Assembly: GCA_017469605.1 (NCBI GenBank)
Contig: JAFUGB010000219.1
Location: forward strand, 1-8,028
Length of the DNA: 8,028 bases
Reading direction: 5' to 3'
From: Clostridia bacterium
GTDB lineage: Bacteria; Bacillota; Clostridia; Christensenellales; Aristaeellaceae
How positions within the stretch are numbered: position 1 is the stretch's first letter; each line of letters begins with the position of its first letter. A program made the translations under genes and the position numbers. Shown in pieces: positions 5,671 through 8,028 of the stretch. The notes beneath the pieces were generated by a model. It did not search any database, was not told the DNA's origin, and worked only from the letters and a program-made list of their open reading frames with translations.

Positions 5671-6117
5671 TCAAAGGCACGATGTGGATGAAGTATCCCG
5701 CACCTGTGATAAATTCTGATTTATTTTTGTAAGGCAGCGAAGCAGCGTTTCCGTTTCCTCCGTATCCAGATCCCGCAGCATAAGCTGGTTGATGCGCTGC
5801 ATTTCTTCCATACAGGCTTGGATTGCCTTTTCCCCTCTTTCGGTTATGTATACGCGATTGCAGCGCAAATCGGCGGTATCCGAGCGGCGGCGGACCAAAC
5901 CGGCATTTTCCATGCGTTTGAAGGAAGCGGCAATCGAAGCGGCGGATACGCCGGCCTCTTCAGCGATTTGGCGCTGCAAGCACCCCGGATGCGTTTGAAC
6001 ATAGTAAAGCATTTCAGGCTGTCCTGGATGCAGACCGTATCGCATGAGCATATGGCGCACGATGCCGCGATACAGCAGCAGCATCTTCTTGTTGGATTCG
6101 ATGACATGCTCTATCAT
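5671..6117 (-). CDS. MarR family transcriptional regulator, candidate metal-responsive repressor
   Basis: A 148-residue winged-helix protein. The recognition region QRQIAEEAGVSAASIAASFK is followed by RMENAGLV (about residues 48-74), and the wing is RRRSDTADLRCNRVYITERG (76-95), flanked by dimerisation helices. Such dimers repress their own promoter by binding palindromes. The gene is first in an operon with the ZnuA-like protein, and its promoter carries a palindrome one base from the AdcR/ZitR zinc box, so a zinc repressor role is plausible. However, the histidine pair of pneumococcal AdcR (H108/H112) is not evident. Potential ligands are H22, H30, H43, C46, C86 and C102. AAAGGAG precedes the ATG well. 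It might be an ordinary MarR responding to another signal. Confidence 0.85.
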   Translation of the reverse strand: MIEHVIESNKKMLLLYRGIVRHMLMRYGLHPGQPEMLYYVQTHPGCLQRQIAEEAGVSAASIAASFKRMENAGLVRRRSDTADLRCNRVYITERGEKAIQACMEEMQRINQLMLRDLDTEETETLLRCLTKINQNLSQVRDTSSTSCL

Positions 6118-6150
6118 ATCCCGCTCCTTTCCGCTTTTTACATAAGCGTT

Positions 6151-6170
6151 TATTAATTAACCGATTAATA
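6151..6170. promoter_or_regulatory. Candidate operator, AdcR/ZitR-like palindrome over the marR transcription start
   Basis: TATTAAT (6151-6157) and ATTAATA (6164-6170) form a perfect 7-bp inverted repeat with a six-base spacer. Within it, TTAACCGATTAA (6157-6168) differs by one base from the zinc-repressor consensus TTAACYRGTTAA known for AdcR and ZitR. It abuts the -10 and covers the expected +1, an ideal place for autorepression by the MarR protein encoded just downstream. Binding and metal response are inference. Confidence 0.65.
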
Positions 6171-6198
6171 TTATACTTTGAAATTTCAGCGCTGTCAA
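6170..6198 (-). promoter_or_regulatory. Consensus sigma-A promoter of marR-znuA
   Basis: Minus-strand TTGACA (6193-6198) and TATAAT (6170-6175) are perfect hexamers separated by 17 bases (6176-6192). The predicted start near 6163 leaves a leader of about 45 bases before the marR ATG. The promoter begins only a few bases after the upstream terminator. Confidence 0.87.
6179..6194. repeat. Two overlapping short palindromes in the marR promoter spacer
   Basis: TGAAATTTCA (6179-6188) and CAGCGCTG (6187-6194) are each perfect palindromes and share two bases. They occupy most of the spacer and touch the -35 hexamer. They may be a second regulator site or coincidence; short palindromes are common. 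Confidence 0.35.
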
Positions 6199-6205
6199 TA
6201 TGCTC

Positions 6206-6229
6206 AAAAACCGCCTTTTCGGCGGCTTT
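6206..6229 (-). terminator. Rho-independent terminator after mnmA
   Basis: On the minus strand CCGCC (6221-6225) and GGCGG (6211-6215) close a five-base GAAAA loop and are followed by TTTTT (6206-6210). Preceding A residues and a G.U pair can extend the stem into the T-run. It lies about 55 bases past the mnmA stop and just before the marR promoter, so it separates the tmk-mnmA unit from marR-znuA. Confidence 0.85.
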
Positions 6230-6281
6230 ATATGATCTGCTTCAGCCAAGGCCTGTGTATCAAAAAGATGGTTTTCACAGG

Positions 6282-7348
6282 TCATCTGATCGCTTCACGG
6301 ATGATTCCGCCGCCCATGCAAACCTCTCCGTCATAAATAACCAGGCTTTGCCCGGGCGTAACAGCGCGCTGCGGCGCGGCAAAGGACACAACGGCCGTAT
6401 CCTTTTCCAGCGCGGAAAGCCTCGCCTGCTGATCGGGCTGGCGGTAGCGGGTTTTGACGCCATAATCAAGCCCAATGACAGGCATATGATAATCATCCAC
6501 CCAGGTGAGCTGTTCAATAACCGCGCCCCGGGAATACAGCAGCGGATGGTCTTCGCCCTGGGCCACGATCAATTTGTTGTGCGCCAGGTCCTTATCCACT
6601 ACAAAATAGCTGCGTCCGTCGCCGTGCCCGCCGATCCCCAGTCCCCGGCGCTGTCCCAACGTATAGAACATGAGACCGTCGTGACGCCCCACCACTTCAC
6701 CTTCGGGCGTAACCATATCCCCGGGCTGCGCGGGCAAAAACTGTTTCAAAAACGGTTTGAATTGCCGTTCTCCGATAAAGCAGATCCCCGTTGAGTCCTT
6801 CTTGCGGGCAACGGGCAGCCCGGCGTTTAACGCGATTTCGCGTACCTGTTCCTTGGTCATTCCGCCCACAGGAAAGGCGGCTTTTTCCAGCTGCTTTCTA
6901 TGCAGCATATACAAAAAATAGCTTTGCTCCTTATTGGGATCAACGCCCTTGAGCAGCTGTCCGTCACTGTTTGTCCGCACAAAATGCCCTGTGGCGATTT
7001 TCTCCGCGCCCAGTTTCATGGCAAAATCCAGAAATGCCTTGAACTTGATTTCCCGGTTGCAGAGCACATCCGGGTTAGGCGTTCTTCCCGCTTTGTATTC
7101 ATTCAGGAAAAGGGTAAATACTCGATCCCAATATTCCCTGGCAAAATTGACGCTGTAATAGGGAATATCGATCAATTCGCAGACCTGCTGCACATCCTCC
7201 AATCGCTCTCGGAAGTACAAACGCCTTCCGCGTCCTTTTCTTCCCAGTTTTTCATAAAGACGCCCAGGACGTCATAACCGGCCTGCTTCAGCAAAAGCGC
7301 CGATACAGCCGAATCCACGCCGCCCGACATGCCAACAACAACTCTCAT
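6282..7348 (-). CDS. mnmA: tRNA-uridine 2-sulfurtransferase MnmA, reading frame broken by one missing base
   Basis: MnmA activates C2 of U34 in tRNA-Lys/Glu/Gln with ATP and inserts sulfur to make s2U34. The first part, from the ATG at 7348, reads MRVVVGMSGGVDSAVSALLL with the PP-loop SGGVDS, then VFMKNWEEKDAEGVCTSESDW, and stops at 7172-7174 after 58 codons. The matching remainder (EDVQQVCELIDIPYYSVNF onward) is in a different frame and open to 6282. One extra base near 7199-7214 would join them into about 355 residues, the normal length. Both catalytic cysteines are then present (NPDVLCNREIKF, about C97; STGICFIGER, about C190), as is GRTPNPD. All motifs are intact outside the break, so a recent mutation or an assembly indel is more likely than an old pseudogene. 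The start shares one base with the tmk stop. Confidence 0.9.
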
Positions 7349-8010
7349 TACACAACCTCCGCCGCGTCCATTCGATCCAAGAGCGCGGAAAGAATATCCT
7401 CCGTGATCTTTTCCGGCTCTTTTCGCGCGTCCACCGTGATGAATCGCGTGGGATCCTGTTGCACCAAAGCGTCATATGCCGCTTCCACCCTTGCGTGGAA
7501 GCTTGCCTTTTCGCTTTCGATCCTGTCCAGTGCGGACGCGTTTTCCCTGCGCCGCAGTGCGGTATCATGATCCAGCCGCAGGAAGACAGTGGTATCGGGC
7601 AGGCAGCCTTTCACCGCGGGGGCGTTGATCTGCTGAATGAGCGAAACGCCCAATTCGCGGCCTCCTCCCTGGAAGGCGACGCTGGAATCCACAAAGCGGT
7701 CACACAGCACCACGTCGCCCTGTTCCATGGCCGGCATGATTACCTGGCGAACATGCTGTGCCCTGGAGGCGGCATACAGAAGCGCTTCGGTAATATCAGA
7801 CATTCCGGTATTCTGGATATCCAGCAGTAAATCTCTGATTTTTTCCGAAATGGGGCAGCCGCCGGGCTCCCGCGTTCTGCGCACCGTATAACCAAAGTCA
7901 CGCAATGCTTTTTCAATGGCGTTGGATTGCGTTGTTTTGCCGCAGCCATCCAAACCTTCTATTGATATAAAATATCCTTTTCGGCTCAAGGGCTTGCCCA
8001 TCAGAAGCAT
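7348..8010 (-). CDS. tmk: Thymidylate kinase
   Basis: Phosphorylates dTMP to dTDP with ATP, an essential step in dTTP supply. Up to 220 residues are visible. Motifs are the P-loop EGLDGCGKTTQ (about 18-28), REPGG (47-51), the substrate motif DRFVDSS (104-110; usual DRY/FxxSS), GGRELG, and an arginine-rich lid (RRRENASALDR). The stop TAA overlaps the mnmA start by one base. The start is uncertain: ATG 8010 and ATG 8001 are both possible, neither has a good ribosome site, and the frame stays open to the window edge (codons SVEQLS upstream). Family members usually start three to five residues before the F-I-x-x-EG segment, favouring 8001. The upstream gene and promoter are outside the window. 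Confidence 0.94.
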   Translation of the reverse strand: MLLMGKPLSRKGYFISIEGLDGCGKTTQSNAIEKALRDFGYTVRRTREPGGCPISEKIRDLLLDIQNTGMSDITEALLYAASRAQHVRQVIMPAMEQGDVVLCDRFVDSSVAFQGGGRELGVSLIQQINAPAVKGCLPDTTVFLRLDHDTALRRRENASALDRIESEKASFHARVEAAYDALVQQDPTRFITVDARKEPEKITEDILSALLDRMDAAEVV

Positions 8011-8028
8011 GGATAGCTGCTCAACCGA

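Noticed and set aside
6252..6281. Six-base stem CCTGTG/CACAGG directly after the mnmA stop
   Set aside because: The stem is short with an 18-base loop and no following T-run; the strong terminator at 6206-6229 explains the end of the transcript.
6255..6794. Plus-strand open frame of 179 codons opposite mnmA
   Set aside because: The minus strand encodes the conserved C-terminal part of MnmA; no supporting ribosome site or motif.
1..8028. CRISPR arrays, insertion sequences, phage genes, tRNA or rRNA genes
   Set aside because: No regularly spaced repeats, transposase or integrase motifs, or RNA-gene signatures seen; the window reads as core chromosome.

Overview
This window is a compact, moderate-GC stretch of chromosome in which every supported gene lies on the minus strand, so transcription runs from high to low coordinates. 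The gene set points to an endospore-forming Clostridia-type Firmicute: a GerW/YtfJ spore protein, its DUF2953 (YtfI-like) partner and a DacF-type D,D-carboxypeptidase sit next to rluB, YlxM is encoded beside ffh, and a YtqB/MnmM-type methyltransferase is present. Genus cannot be told from the sequence. The longest stretch without a gene is 6118-6281.

Layout in transcription order: tmk (7348-8010, whose start may lie at or beyond the window edge) is followed, with a one-base TAATG overlap, by mnmA (6282-7348). A single missing base near 7199-7214 breaks the mnmA frame. A hairpin terminator (6206-6229) closes this unit. Next comes a consensus promoter (TTGACA-17-TATAAT, 6170-6198) with an AT-rich palindrome just downstream of the -10. 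It drives a MarR-family regulator and a ZnuA-like metal-binding protein. The palindrome contains TTAACCGATTAA, one base from the zinc-repressor (AdcR/ZitR) box as I know it. Without an obvious terminator, DUF2953, ytfJ, dacF, a 23-residue hydrophobic small ORF, rluB and mnmM follow, tightly packed and partly overlapping. Finally a second consensus promoter (1226-1254), bracketed by two copies of TGTCAAG-N8-CTTGACA, starts the ylxM-ffh unit; ffh runs off the left edge.

By function the window mixes co-translational protein targeting (ylxM, ffh), rRNA pseudouridylation (rluB), tRNA wobble-uridine modification (mnmA for 2-thiolation, mnmM for a later methylation at U34), dTMP phosphorylation (tmk), spore or cell-wall genes (DUF2953, ytfJ, dacF) and a metal-responsive unit (marR, znuA-like).

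I see no mobile element, CRISPR array, rRNA or tRNA, and no clearly new multi-gene system. The observations most worth following are the paired operator-like repeats around the ylxM-ffh promoter, the metal-regulator operator with its non-lipoprotein ZnuA and no visible transporter, the hairpin holding the DUF2953 start codon, the small hydrophobic ORF between dacF and rluB, and the frame break in mnmA.
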